Shown: piece by piece, positions 7,835 to 16,330 of the stretch
Layout: each line of letters begins with the position of its first letter
Position numbering within the stretch: position 1 is the stretch's first letter
DNA from: CAYPEL01 sp036479985
Lineage (GTDB): Bacteria; Pseudomonadota; Gammaproteobacteria; DSM-19610
Assembly (NCBI GenBank): GCA_965224815.1
Contig: CBDDAF010000003.1
Location: 2,790,001-2,854,000, forward strand
Reading direction: 5' to 3'
Length of the DNA stretch: 64,000 nucleotides
Translations under genes and position numbers: made by a program
Notes under the pieces: generated by a model
What the model saw: the letters and a program-made list of their open reading frames with translations, nothing else
The model's database searches: none
Told to the model about the DNA's origin: nothing

Positions 7835-8989
7835 GTGAGAAGTAGACAGGCCAAAAATTTCTACCGCATTTATCGCGGTTTCATTCTTGCTGCACTTGCG
7901 GCAACTTCTACCTTATGTCTGGCGAAAGCATTCCCTGATGATTTCAATGTTGGATGGACTGCTTATCAGCAGGGAAATTATGCGCAGGCGGCAGACATCT
8001 GGACCCGGCTTGCCAAACAGGGAGATGAAAGCGCGCAAATCAATCTGGGTTTTATGTATGACTATGGCCAGGGTGTTTCACAAAGTTTCCAGCAAGCTGC
8101 CAGGTGGTACCGAGCTGCAGCGACACAGCACAGTGCAGTGGGGCAGTACAATCTGGCATTGCTGATTTCTGAAGGTAAGGTACATCCCCTGGAAGGGCGC
8201 AGCGCTGATTATTGGTTAAAGAAATCTTCTGCCCAGGGTTATAAGAATGCACAGCGTCAATTGGAAATTGAGAATGCAAATAATTTATCGGTGGCGTTGG
8301 GTTCACAGAATGGACATTCAAAATTCAGGGAAACCAAAGCGTATATAGATGAGTCATCGGTTTCTGTTGGTACGGCATGGCCTATAGCTGCAGGTTATGC
8401 GGTGACTAATCATCATGTGGTGGATGGGAAAAAAGTAGTAAAATTAGTTAACCGTGCGGGCCATGAAATCACTGCTGATGTGATAGCAAGTGATAAAGAG
8501 AACGACATTGCATTTTTGCAGGTTAATAATCCTGCTGAGCTACCACCGGCCTTACCATTGACCATGGGCACTCCGTCACTGGGTACAAGTGTGTTTACAA
8601 TAGGTTTTCCACGCATTGATATTATGGGTAAGTCGCCCAAACTCAGCCAGGGGATTATCAGTGGTGTAAATGGGTTGCGTGACGATCCGACAAGTTACCA
8701 GATTTCAGTGCCGATTCAACCGGGTAACAGTGGTGGTCCATTACTAAATATGAACGGTGAAGTTGTTGGCATGATCACAGCGATGCTTGGTTCTGTAACG
8801 GGTGATGATGGTGAAGCGCAGCCGATACCCAATATTAATTATGCTTTGAAAATCGATGTTATCAAACAATTCCTGAGCCAGGTTCCGCGTCCATCACCTG
8901 ATATAGATGAGCTGACACCATCACCAAGTGGGTTAGAAGGATTGGCTGCCAAGATCCAGGATTCTGTGCTGATTGTGATGGCAGAATAA
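7835..8989 (+). CDS. Secreted Sel1-repeat/trypsin-like serine protease
   Basis: A 384-residue protein starting at GTG, with a GAGGT ribosome binding site. An N-terminal signal-like segment (about 15-31) is followed by two or three Sel1/TPR-like repeats (about 38-145, for example QINLGFMYDYGQGVSQSFQQAARWY). A trypsin-like HtrA/DegP-type domain (about 170-365) then carries the full triad: H194 in TNHHVV, D224 in ENDIAFL and S299 in PGNSGGPL. There is no clear PDZ domain. It is probably a periplasmic or exported protease in which the repeats bind partners. The fusion resembles Sel1-protease proteins of other gammaproteobacteria. Confidence 0.85.
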   Translation: MRSRQAKNFYRIYRGFILAALAATSTLCLAKAFPDDFNVGWTAYQQGNYAQAADIWTRLAKQGDESAQINLGFMYDYGQGVSQSFQQAARWYRAAATQHSAVGQYNLALLISEGKVHPLEGRSADYWLKKSSAQGYKNAQRQLEIENANNLSVALGSQNGHSKFRETKAYIDESSVSVGTAWPIAAGYAVTNHHVVDGKKVVKLVNRAGHEITADVIASDKENDIAFLQVNNPAELPPALPLTMGTPSLGTSVFTIGFPRIDIMGKSPKLSQGIISGVNGLRDDPTSYQISVPIQPGNSGGPLLNMNGEVVGMITAMLGSVTGDDGEAQPIPNINYALKIDVIKQFLSQVPRPSPDIDELTPSPSGLEGLAAKIQDSVLIVMAE

Positions 8990-9001
8990 AGATGTCACCG
9001 A

Positions 9002-9577
9002 TTAATTTCGTGTTACCGCCGCAATAACAAGCCCTGCTAGAAATGCGCTGATAACCAGGTCAGCCACACCAACCAGTGTAAAGCTGTTGGAAAACTTCCA
9101 CCAGTTCCATAATGGTACATAAACCATTAGCCCACCCAGTAATCCCAGCGCTGTAATGAACAGAACCTTGCCACTATAGCTGCTGAGTTTAACGGCGAGT
9201 ACCAGACAGGTGATTAACCCTGCTATAACCATTTGGGTAATAAGACTGCGTATATAGGGTTCTTGATCTTGAGGATCTGAACCACTTTTAGTGACTGCCA
9301 GAAAAACAAAAGGCCCTTGTTTCATGCGTTCCATAGCGTCTGTTTCAGCCGCCTTTTTTTGTTCTTCATTCATGATCGCGGAATGCTTGTGTGGGTTAGG
9401 CAGAATATAAACGCCATCACGGGTAGCCTGTTCGGCGATTATTTGGGCGACTGCGGGTTCATCTGAGAATTTTTCCAGTGTTTGTTCATGCCAGGGCAAC
9501 ACCATCCAGGAGATTGCGCCCCAGGCAAACAAAACGATTCCGCCGAGAATACTGCCTAATAGAAATTTCATGATCAT
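9002..9577 (-). CDS. Integral membrane protein of unknown function
   Basis: A 191-residue protein. The ATG at 9577 (MIMKFLLGSILGG) was chosen because GAGGAAG lies seven bases upstream; a GTG five codons earlier is possible. One N-terminal membrane segment (about 4-25) and three C-terminal ones (about 117-190) flank a soluble loop rich in charged residues. The sequence does not match a family I can name. It is convergent with the protease gene, with 12 bases between them, and lies downstream of the rhomboid gene on the same strand. Confidence 0.7.
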   Translation of the reverse strand: MIMKFLLGSILGGIVLFAWGAISWMVLPWHEQTLEKFSDEPAVAQIIAEQATRDGVYILPNPHKHSAIMNEEQKKAAETDAMERMKQGPFVFLAVTKSGSDPQDQEPYIRSLITQMVIAGLITCLVLAVKLSSYSGKVLFITALGLLGGLMVYVPLWNWWKFSNSFTLVGVADLVISAFLAGLVIAAVTRN

Positions 9578-9670
9578 GGCTTTCTTCCTCACTCTTTTGT
9601 TATTCGCTCATTAAGAGAGTTTAGCAGAAGAAGGCCAATTCACCGTGTCATGTGTTAATTTATAGCCAGC

Positions 9671-10366
9671 TTAAAATGTTCGACCAGGCAAATGCAGAGG
9701 TACATCCTTGTTTCTAAAAAATGGGATTAATACCATGCCTGCAATAAAGCCGCCGATGTGAGCACCAAATGCTACGCCACCTTGTTGATCGCCGCTCATC
9801 AGTGAGCTGAATAATTGCAGCCCAAACCAGAAAGCCAATACAAAAACAGCTCGAATGCGCATGGTTTGCAGGATAAATCCAATCGGGATAGCAACCAGTA
9901 CTTTGGCGTGTGGATAAAGTAGTAAGTAGGCACCGAGTACACCGGAGATGGCACCACTGGCACCAATCATGGGTATTGCCGAACTGGGATCTGGTATTGC
10001 CTGGGCAAATACGGCGGCAACTCCGCATAGTAGATAAAAAACTACAAATTTTTGATGCCCCATAGCGTCTTCGATGTTGTTACCAAATATCCAGAGATAC
10101 AACATGTTTCCGATCAGGTGCATCCAGCCACCGTGCATGAACATGGAAGTAAACATCGTTGCCCAGGGAGGAATGACCGCCAGGTTTTCCGGCATTATTT
10201 GTCCACCGAGCAAGGCGGCAGGAATAACACCAAAACTATAAACTGCCTGTTCGCCACCGGTTCCCAAAGAAAGTTGCCAGAAAAAAACCAGGACACAGGC
10301 AACAATAAAGCTGATGGTCAGGACAGGTTGAATACTGGTCGGGTTGTCATCGTGTAGTGGTATCAT
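9671..10366 (-). CDS. Rhomboid family intramembrane serine protease
   Basis: A 231-residue polytopic membrane protein with the rhomboid signatures: MFMHGGWMHLIGNMLYLW (residues 76-93), the serine motif GASGAISGVLGAYLLLYP with catalytic S137, and the histidine in FGAHIGGFIAG (H203). About six to seven membrane segments are present. Rhomboids cleave transmembrane substrates; the substrate here is unknown. The short cytoplasmic N-terminus (MIPLHDDNPT) is typical of the GlpG-unlike bacterial subgroup. Confidence 0.93.
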   Translation of the reverse strand: MIPLHDDNPTSIQPVLTISFIVACVLVFFWQLSLGTGGEQAVYSFGVIPAALLGGQIMPENLAVIPPWATMFTSMFMHGGWMHLIGNMLYLWIFGNNIEDAMGHQKFVVFYLLCGVAAVFAQAIPDPSSAIPMIGASGAISGVLGAYLLLYPHAKVLVAIPIGFILQTMRIRAVFVLAFWFGLQLFSSLMSGDQQGGVAFGAHIGGFIAGMVLIPFFRNKDVPLHLPGRTF

Positions 10367-10435
10367 GAATTAAATAGAGATCCCTTACGTAATATTGTTA
10401 ACAAGCATACTAAAAATAGTTGCTGGCGTCTTTAT

Positions 10436-10502
10436 CTGTAGGAGCGGCTTTAGCCACGATGGGGCGTTGTTGCATTCATCGCGGCTAAAGCCGCTCCTAC
10501 AG
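10436..10502. repeat. REP-like palindromic element, copy 4
   Basis: The core inverted repeat has a left arm CTGTAGGAGCGGCTTTAGCC, a right arm GGCTAAAGCCGCTCCTACAG and a spacer of about 25 bases. It lies between two minus-strand genes. Outer TIR-like ends are not evident in this copy. Confidence 0.88.
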
Positions 10503-10521
10503 TATTTGTACTGATTGCCAT

Positions 10522-10545
10522 AAAAAAAAGTCTGAGTTTATTCAG
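10522..10545 (-). terminator. Weak intrinsic terminator after the LpxL-like gene
   Basis: Read on the minus strand, TCTGA, a six-base loop, TCAGA and then C plus eight T residues. The stem is short (five pairs) and overlaps the stop codon of the acyltransferase gene, but the long T run supports termination. Confidence 0.45.
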
Positions 10546-11429
10546 ATCCCTTTGTCTGGTTTTGGATATTTCCAGCGTTTGTTTAACCATAACCAACCAG
10601 CCGGGTTAGCCGAAATGGATTTTTCAAGTGCATTTACATAAGCACTCATAATGCTTTCTTCAGTTGCATCGGCAGCGTTATCAAACAAGTGTTCAACACG
10701 GATACAGTAATAGCCACGCCGTGTACGTGTCATGGCGGCAAAAAAAACCGGTACTTGCAAACGTTGTGCAATTAATCCGGCACCTGGATAAAACGCCGTA
10801 TCCTGGTGCATAAATTTATGCCACACCTGTTTTTCATCTGGTCGTGGTCCCAGGTCAGCGGCCAGGACAATCAATTTTGCTTGTGATCGGTTTTTAAGGA
10901 GCTCAAGGCTTTGCCTGGCAGGAATCATTTGGCTATCAAAACGTCCTCGTATATTTCCGAGCAGTGAATCCAGTTGTGGGTGACTAAGCGGTTTGTACAC
11001 GACCTGCACCGGGTAGTCGAAGTAGGCGCTACAGGCGAGTTGTGACCATTCCCAATTGCACTGATGTGTTGTCAGTATTAATACACTTTTACCTGCATCG
11101 AGAAACTTTTGTACGGCAGATGGATTTTCAATTGGTGCGCGCCGTATCAGTTGGCTGCGATCCATGCGTTGTGCTTTGATGATTTCAACCAACACCTGGG
11201 TTGTATTTCGATAGCTGTTACGCGCGAGCTTGTAAATTTCTTGAGTTGACAAGTCTGGGAATGCGCCACGTAAGTTTTCGATAACCAGGTTGCGTTGATA
11301 ACGGATAACATAAAATAAAATCAGGAACAGGCCATCCGCAATCAAGTAAAGCATCGATAGGGGTAGGGCTGAAAGCAGCCGGATCAGCTTGACTAACCAG
11401 CGATCACGCATGGAATTGTTTTGGGGCAT
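10542..11429 (-). CDS. LpxL/HtrB-type lysophospholipid or lipid A acyltransferase
   Basis: A 295-residue protein of the LpxL/HtrB family (lysophospholipid acyltransferase fold). An N-terminal membrane segment (about 18-42) is followed by the catalytic HX4E motif, H122-QCNW-E127, a substrate-binding PL..P..D segment, the AADLGPRPDEK motif and the C-terminal NPAGWLWLNKRWK, which matches the family's P..W.W.HRRWK. Homologues add a secondary acyl chain to lipid A or to ornithine- or phospholipids at the inner membrane. It is a single gene, not next to other lipid A genes. Confidence 0.88.
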   Translation of the reverse strand: MPQNNSMRDRWLVKLIRLLSALPLSMLYLIADGLFLILFYVIRYQRNLVIENLRGAFPDLSTQEIYKLARNSYRNTTQVLVEIIKAQRMDRSQLIRRAPIENPSAVQKFLDAGKSVLILTTHQCNWEWSQLACSAYFDYPVQVVYKPLSHPQLDSLLGNIRGRFDSQMIPARQSLELLKNRSQAKLIVLAADLGPRPDEKQVWHKFMHQDTAFYPGAGLIAQRLQVPVFFAAMTRTRRGYYCIRVEHLFDNAADATEESIMSAYVNALEKSISANPAGWLWLNKRWKYPKPDKGI

Positions 11430-11569
11430 AGCAATAATTATCGCAGAATGCGGTTAATCACGGTAACTGTAAGCAATTAAAATGAAACCAGTTAATCGTA
11501 GGTTTCTATATATTAGAGAATTATGATATACTATTTGGCTCCACGGATATTTGTAGATAAACACTTGCT

Positions 11570-11863
11570 ATGAAAAAAACACTACTGACCCTGATTATTG
11601 CCTTGTTGCCAGCCCTGGCACAGGCCTATGGAACGCGTAACTGGTTAAGTGCGAATCAGCACTACAACCGTGATCTACAACACCAACGCAATACACGCGG
11701 TCTGAATTATATGGAAGGCGCACGCCGTACTACGATTCATAGCGAAGACGACCGCACGGGTTGGGCGAATGGTGGCAATCTACGAAATAACAACAGTAAT
11801 AGTTTGAATCACTGGCGCCGTGAATCCAGGAAGCGAGTGGCGGGCAGTCTCGACGAAGACTAA
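11570..11863 (+). CDS. Small exported protein of unknown function
   Basis: A 97-residue protein with a clear signal peptide (MKKTLLTLIIALLPALAQA, cut after AQA). The mature part is about 78 residues, rich in Asn, Arg and His (QHYNRDLQHQRNTRG, NGGNLRNNNSNS) and low in hydrophobic residues, so it is probably flexible. I recognise no family. It is a single gene, with its stop three bases from the convergent gene on the other strand. Confidence 0.65.
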   Translation: MKKTLLTLIIALLPALAQAYGTRNWLSANQHYNRDLQHQRNTRGLNYMEGARRTTIHSEDDRTGWANGGNLRNNNSNSLNHWRRESRKRVAGSLDED

Positions 11864-11866
11864 AAA

Positions 11867-12235
11867 CTACAGTTTTTGTGACAAATCCTGAGTGATGCGT
11901 TGCTTGAGCTGATCCAGTGTTTCACACTGTTTGATATCTAATGCAGACAATAGCAGTTGTAATTGTTCGTCCTGTAACAGGAATACGGCGGGTAATTCAT
12001 CGGGTTGATCCGCGTATTTTTCCTTGAATTCATCGCGGTGTAAAAAGTCACATTCCAGCGGTAGCGTATCCAGAAAGCCGACCCAATTTTTACGAACGCT
12101 AAAATATCCGTGTGTCAGAGCACAAAGATCGCAGCTATAAGTGTCTGGCGAAAGGATTTTATGGGCAATATCGGTCGCGGTATTAAACAGCCCACCGTCA
12201 GCGTTATAGACAAATACCAGTCGATTTTTACTCAT
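11867..12235 (-). CDS. Conserved protein with CxxC-ALTHG motif, unknown function
   Basis: A 122-residue protein beginning RLVFVYNADGGLFN, then HKILSPDTYSCDLCALTHGYF, a W..FL segment and a hydrophobic C-terminal half ending in LDQLKQRI. The pattern YNAD...HK..SP.TY.C.LCALT recurs in many bacterial proteins of unknown function. The CDLC pair suggests a redox or metal site, by inference. It is divergent from the operon starting at 12367, about 130 bases apart. Confidence 0.72.
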   Translation of the reverse strand: MSKNRLVFVYNADGGLFNTATDIAHKILSPDTYSCDLCALTHGYFSVRKNWVGFLDTLPLECDFLHRDEFKEKYADQPDELPAVFLLQDEQLQLLLSALDIKQCETLDQLKQRITQDLSQKL

Positions 12236-12366
12236 AGGGATATCCGCATCAGTAACAGTCTGGTTATTTGAGCAAGTCTTGTAATGATAGTTCCATTCAG
12301 TATTAATGATACACTGAACTCAGAAGGCTGCAGCCGGTCTATAGACGAACAAGCAGGTGATTAATT

Positions 12367-13227
12367 TTGGAATTTGAAAAATTCATCATTACCAATGAAA
12401 CGCTATTAAGGCTGTCTTTCTTTTTCGGTCTGTTTGCCGTAATGGCGTTATGGGAGCTGATTGCTCCTTGCCGTAAGCTACAGGTTTCCAAGCCACTGAG
12501 ATGGTCTAGTAACGTTGCCCTGGTTGTGGTCAATAGCATCGTTATTCGGATTTTGTTTCCTACGGCGGCGGTTGGCGTGGCTTTGTTTGTAGCGCAGCGT
12601 GGCTGGGGTTTGTTTAACTATCTAGATGCTGCGCCGGTTGTTGCAATTATTTTGTCGGTTGTCCTGCTAGATTTAGCGATCTGGATGCAGCATGTAGCCG
12701 TACATTACATTCCGTTATTATGGCGTTTACATAGAGTGCATCATGCTGATCTGGATTTTGATGTCACCACTGGCGCACGTTTTCATCCCCTGGAAATCAT
12801 CTTTTCCATGTTAGTCAAATTTGCAGTCATCATTTTACTGGGCCCTCCGGCTGTTGCCGTGGTGATTTTTGAAATCATTCTCAATGCAACATCCATGTTT
12901 AACCATTCAAATGTGCAGTTACCAGCCAGGTTAGACAAAATAGTTCGCTGGTTTATGGTGACACCGGATATGCACCGTGTGCATCATTCTATAATTCGCG
13001 CTGAAACCAATAGTAACTTTGGTTTTAACCTGCCCTGGTGGGATCGTTTGTTCGGCACCTATCGTGCTCAACCCCAGGCAGGCCATCTGGGAATGCAAAT
13101 TGGCATACCCGAATTTTCCGATCCGAAGTGGTGTAGTAAGTTACCAGGGATGTTGTGGATACCCTTTATTTCCTCCCGTGAAATAACAGACAACAGAGGG
13201 CATCAACATGTCGTCCAGGAAAAATAA
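12367..13227 (+). CDS. Sterol desaturase / fatty acid hydroxylase superfamily membrane protein
   Basis: A 286-residue membrane protein starting at TTG, with AGGTGA seven bases upstream. About four to five membrane segments surround the di-iron histidine clusters of the sterol desaturase superfamily: HVAVHY, LHRVHHAD, NHSNVQ and DMHRVHHS. These enzymes hydroxylate or desaturate lipids with a di-iron centre. Its last 20 bases overlap the TVP38 gene, and arsenosugar genes follow, so it is probably part of that operon and may act on a lipid partner of the arsenic product; that is inference. Confidence 0.9.
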   Translation: MEFEKFIITNETLLRLSFFFGLFAVMALWELIAPCRKLQVSKPLRWSSNVALVVVNSIVIRILFPTAAVGVALFVAQRGWGLFNYLDAAPVVAIILSVVLLDLAIWMQHVAVHYIPLLWRLHRVHHADLDFDVTTGARFHPLEIIFSMLVKFAVIILLGPPAVAVVIFEIILNATSMFNHSNVQLPARLDKIVRWFMVTPDMHRVHHSIIRAETNSNFGFNLPWWDRLFGTYRAQPQAGHLGMQIGIPEFSDPKWCSKLPGMLWIPFISSREITDNRGHQHVVQEK

Positions 13228-13873
13228 GTGGCTATTCGGAGGGCTGTTGCTGGGCGTTATAGCCCTGGCATTATATTATCGTGATCACTTCCAGCTTGAA
13301 TTAATTGAAAGCTGGGTAACAGCAGCGGGCATCGCAGCGCCGCTAATCTTTATATTGGTATATGCATTGGCTGCTGTATTGTTGCTACCTGGTTCGGTCT
13401 TTACCCTGGCGGGCGGTGCTTTGTTCGGGCCACTCTGGGGAACATTATATAATTTAGCAGGTGCCACACTTGGAGCCACACTTGCGTTCCTGGTTGCACG
13501 TTACCTGGCTGCAGATTGGGCGCAGGCCAAAAGTGGTAAACGCCTGAATCAATTGATACAGGGTGTCGAAGCCGAAGGCTGGAAATTTGTTGCTTTCGTC
13601 AGGCTGGTACCCTTGTTTCCCTACAACCTGGTTAACTATGCGTTTGGATTAACGCGCATTCAACTCCTGCATTACAGCCTCGCAACATTTGTTTTTATGG
13701 TGCCTGCCGTATATGCGTTTACCTATCTCGGTTATGCTGGTAAAGAGGCAATCAGTGGTGGAGAGTCTGTTGTGCAGAAAGCACTTATTGCAATGGCACT
13801 GATTGCGACAACTGCCTTTTTACCGCGCTTGATAAAACGCTTGCGCAATAACAAAAAAACAATTTCAGAATAA
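13208..13873 (+). CDS. TVP38/TMEM64 (VTT/DedA-like) membrane protein
   Basis: A 221-residue membrane protein with the VTT domain: LPGSVFTLAGGALFGPLWGTLYNLAGATLGATLAFLVARYL, then KFVAFVRLVPLFPYNLVNYAFGLTRI. The re-entrant R.VPLFP.NL.NY.FG motif is diagnostic. Members of this superfamily are transporters or scramblase-like proteins of the inner membrane. It overlaps the sterol desaturase-like gene by 20 bases and is 13 bases from arsS. Genes of this family are often seen next to arsenosugar genes, so a role in moving an arsenic compound or lipid is plausible. Confidence 0.92.
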   Translation: MSSRKNKWLFGGLLLGVIALALYYRDHFQLELIESWVTAAGIAAPLIFILVYALAAVLLLPGSVFTLAGGALFGPLWGTLYNLAGATLGATLAFLVARYLAADWAQAKSGKRLNQLIQGVEAEGWKFVAFVRLVPLFPYNLVNYAFGLTRIQLLHYSLATFVFMVPAVYAFTYLGYAGKEAISGGESVVQKALIAMALIATTAFLPRLIKRLRNNKKTISE

Positions 13874-13886
13874 GGAACAACAGACT

Positions 13887-14840
13887 ATGCATGCAACACT
13901 TCCGCGTTTGCAATCATCTGATTTCCCTGTCTTGAAACGTGGCCAATTAACAACTATGCAAGTCAATCTTGGTTACCGTTGTAATCAATCCTGCTTGCAT
14001 TGCCACGTCAACGCCGGTCCGTCCCGCAAGGAGCAGATGTCTCGTACAGTACTGGACTCAGTATTTCGCTTTATCGATTCTTCAGGGATTGAAACGCTGG
14101 ATGTCACCGGCGGTGCGCCAGAAATGCATCCTGATTTTTGTTATTTGGTAGAGCGGATGTCAAAACGGGGTGTGCAGGTGATTGACCGGTGTAATCTGAC
14201 TATCCTTAATGAGCCAGGTTATGAAGCTATGGCTGAATTTCTGGCCAAACATAGAGTGATTGTCGTTGCATCCTTGCCCTGTTATCTGGAAGAAAATGTC
14301 GAGTCACAACGTGGAGTTGGTGTCTATAAATCCAGTATGAAAGCATTGCAAACCCTGAACCGGCTGGGTTACGGGAAGCCGGACAGTGAGCTGGTTTTAA
14401 ATCTTATGTACAACCCGATTGGCCCATCATTGCCACCTGAACAAACCGGTCTGGAAGCTGATTATAAACGTGAATTATTAGAGCGGAGCGGTGTAGTTTT
14501 CAACCAGTTATTCGTATTGGTCAATATGCCCATACAGCGTTTCGGTAGTACCCTGATATCTCATGGACAGTTTGATGAGTATATGAGTTTGCTCAAGGGT
14601 GCGCATCAGGACAGCAACCTTGATTCTGTGATGTGCCGTTCATTGATTAGTGTGGACTGGCAGGGAAGGGTGTATGACTGTGATTTCAATCAGATGCTTG
14701 ATATGCCCCTGACGGGTAAAACGCTGCACCTGGATGATTTGATAGGCATGGATTTGCAAAACAAACCAATACAGGTCGCGGATCATTGTTACGGCTGCAC
14801 GGCAGGGCAGGGCAGTAGTTGTGATGGCGCGTTGGAGTGA
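13887..14840 (+). CDS. arsS: Arsenosugar biosynthesis radical SAM protein ArsS
   Basis: A 317-residue radical SAM enzyme. The cluster motif C32-x3-C36-x2-C39 is in GYRCNQSCLHCHVNAGP, followed by LDVTGGAPEMHPDF and a Cys-rich C-terminal domain (YDCDFNQML, DHCYGCTAGQGSSCDG). This is the Cys-rich/radical SAM family assigned to transfer of a 5'-deoxyadenosyl group to dimethylarsenite, the first committed step to dimethylarsinoyl riboside. AGGAACAA precedes the ATG. The last bases overlap the next start (GTGA), which indicates translational coupling with the glycosyltransferase. Confidence 0.93.
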   Translation: MHATLPRLQSSDFPVLKRGQLTTMQVNLGYRCNQSCLHCHVNAGPSRKEQMSRTVLDSVFRFIDSSGIETLDVTGGAPEMHPDFCYLVERMSKRGVQVIDRCNLTILNEPGYEAMAEFLAKHRVIVVASLPCYLEENVESQRGVGVYKSSMKALQTLNRLGYGKPDSELVLNLMYNPIGPSLPPEQTGLEADYKRELLERSGVVFNQLFVLVNMPIQRFGSTLISHGQFDEYMSLLKGAHQDSNLDSVMCRSLISVDWQGRVYDCDFNQMLDMPLTGKTLHLDDLIGMDLQNKPIQVADHCYGCTAGQGSSCDGALE

Positions 14841-15520
14841 AGATTTCGATTATTATACCGGTGTTAAACGAGGCCGGGGTCATTGAAGATACGCTACGTG
14901 CGTTACAATTTATGCGTCAACGTGGTCACCAGGTAATTGTCGTAGATGGTGGTTGTACCGATCAAACACTGATAAAAGCTGCGCCATTAACTGATTATAT
15001 AATCAAGTCAAAATGTGGTCGTGCTGCTCAGATGAATACCGGTGTAAAACTCGCCTGCGGTGAAATGCTGTGGTTTTTACATGCTGATACGGTAGTGCCA
15101 CAGGATGCAGATTATTTGATTTTGAAAGCGTTGGATAGTACCTCGCAGCCTTTCAGGCACTGGGGGCGATTTAATGTGCGACTATCTGGAAACAACCCAA
15201 TGTTGAGGGTGATTGAATTCTTTATGAACCTGCGTTCCAGAGTCACTGGTATTGCAACGGGTGATCAGGGTATTTTTGTCAGGCGTGATATCTATAAACA
15301 ACTGGGTGGTTTTCCTGATCAGCCCTTAATGGAAGATATCGAAATGAGTAAGCGGTTAAAACTGATTAGTAGGCCAGCTTGCTTGAATGCGGTACTGGTG
15401 ACGTCCAGCCGCCGTTGGGAAAAGCGCGGACTGTTACGTACAGTTATACTCATGTGGGCTTTACGCGCAGCCTATAGTTCCGGTGTATCGGCCAGGCGGT
15501 TGGCTTATTATTATAACTAA
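14837..15520 (+). CDS. TIGR04283-type arsenosugar cluster glycosyltransferase (GT2)
   Basis: A 227-residue family-2 glycosyltransferase starting at a GTG that overlaps the arsS stop. The N-terminal nucleotide-sugar fold is clear: ISIIIPVLNEAGVIEDTL, VVDGGCTDQT and LHADT (a DxD-like motif), then GDQGIFVRRDIY and GGFPDQPLMEDIEMSKRL. This group consistently accompanies ArsS and is annotated as arsenosugar biosynthesis glycosyltransferase. The exact donor and acceptor are not proven. It overlaps or abuts the second glycosyltransferase gene. Confidence 0.9.
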   Translation: MKISIIIPVLNEAGVIEDTLRALQFMRQRGHQVIVVDGGCTDQTLIKAAPLTDYIIKSKCGRAAQMNTGVKLACGEMLWFLHADTVVPQDADYLILKALDSTSQPFRHWGRFNVRLSGNNPMLRVIEFFMNLRSRVTGIATGDQGIFVRRDIYKQLGGFPDQPLMEDIEMSKRLKLISRPACLNAVLVTSSRRWEKRGLLRTVILMWALRAAYSSGVSARRLAYYYN

Positions 15521-15521
15521 C

Positions 15522-16169
15522 ATGGCTGTCAGTAATGAGCATGTAGAAGATTACCCCTACGCTGACGGCAAACTATTAGTCTTTGCCAAGACCCCTGTTT
15601 TACAGCATGTGAAAACCCGACTCGCTGCAGATATAGGTGACGAAGCGGCGCTGGATGTATATAAGCAGTTATTGGAAACAACACTTAAAACAGTTGTGTC
15701 TAGTAAGTTGTTGCCGGTAGAACTATGGCTGGATACTGATCAGCAGAATGACTGGCTTGAGGATTTGGTAGACAGGTATGCAGTCTCTGTTCAACAACAG
15801 TCAGGCAGTGATCTCGGTGAACGGATGGCTGATGCAATTTGTAAAACCCTAAAGGAGTCGGAATTTTGTATCTTGATTGGGGTTGACTGCCCGCTGTTGG
15901 ATGTAAACTATATAAATGCAGCCTGTGTAGCTCTGCAAGATGGGGCAGAAATTGTAATAGGTCCTGCAGAAGATGGAGGTTATGTCCTGATCGGGATGAA
16001 AAATTACAAACCTGAATTATTCACATCTATTGCCTGGAGCACTGCCTCAGTTATGCAGCAAACACGGCAAATCATGGAGCAAAAAAAGTGGCAATTTGAA
16101 GAGTTGGCAGTACTTTGGGATATTGACCATTTAGCTAACTATCAACGCTGGATAGAATTACGCACATGA
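15522..16169 (+). CDS. TIGR04282-type arsenosugar cluster glycosyltransferase (DUF2064)
   Basis: A 215-residue protein of the DUF2064/CofC-like nucleotidyl- or glycosyltransferase group: LLVFAKTPVLQHVKTRLAAD, GSDLGERMADA, IGVDCPLLD and GPAEDGGYVLIGM. I chose the ATG at 15522, one base after the preceding stop, rather than a GTG at 15483 inside the previous gene, because homologues begin just before LLVFAKTP. TIGR04282-type proteins occur with ArsS and the TIGR04283 glycosyltransferase. The three genes probably form one transcript, ended by the palindromic element downstream. Confidence 0.9.
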   Translation: MAVSNEHVEDYPYADGKLLVFAKTPVLQHVKTRLAADIGDEAALDVYKQLLETTLKTVVSSKLLPVELWLDTDQQNDWLEDLVDRYAVSVQQQSGSDLGERMADAICKTLKESEFCILIGVDCPLLDVNYINAACVALQDGAEIVIGPAEDGGYVLIGMKNYKPELFTSIAWSTASVMQQTRQIMEQKKWQFEELAVLWDIDHLANYQRWIELRT

Positions 16170-16176
16170 TAATATT

Positions 16177-16300
16177 AGGGGGCTCTGATTAGTTCTAGTG
16201 AACCTGTAGGAGCGGCTTCAGCCGCGATGGTTGCCACGCCTATCGCGGCTGAAGCCGCTCCTACAGGTTCTGCACTGTTTGATTAATCAGAGGGTTCCTT
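16177..16300. repeat. REP/MITE-like palindromic element, copy 5
   Basis: The core is a near-perfect inverted repeat at 16201-16269 (AACCTGTAGGAGCGGCTTCA and complement). The outer ends GGGGGCTCTGATTAGT and GATTAATCAGAGGGTTCCTT match the family termini. It sits inside the arsenosugar cluster, between the second glycosyltransferase and arsM, and may separate their transcripts. Confidence 0.9.
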
Positions 16301-16330
16301 AATACGAGTTTTCAGTTATGGGGAAAATGT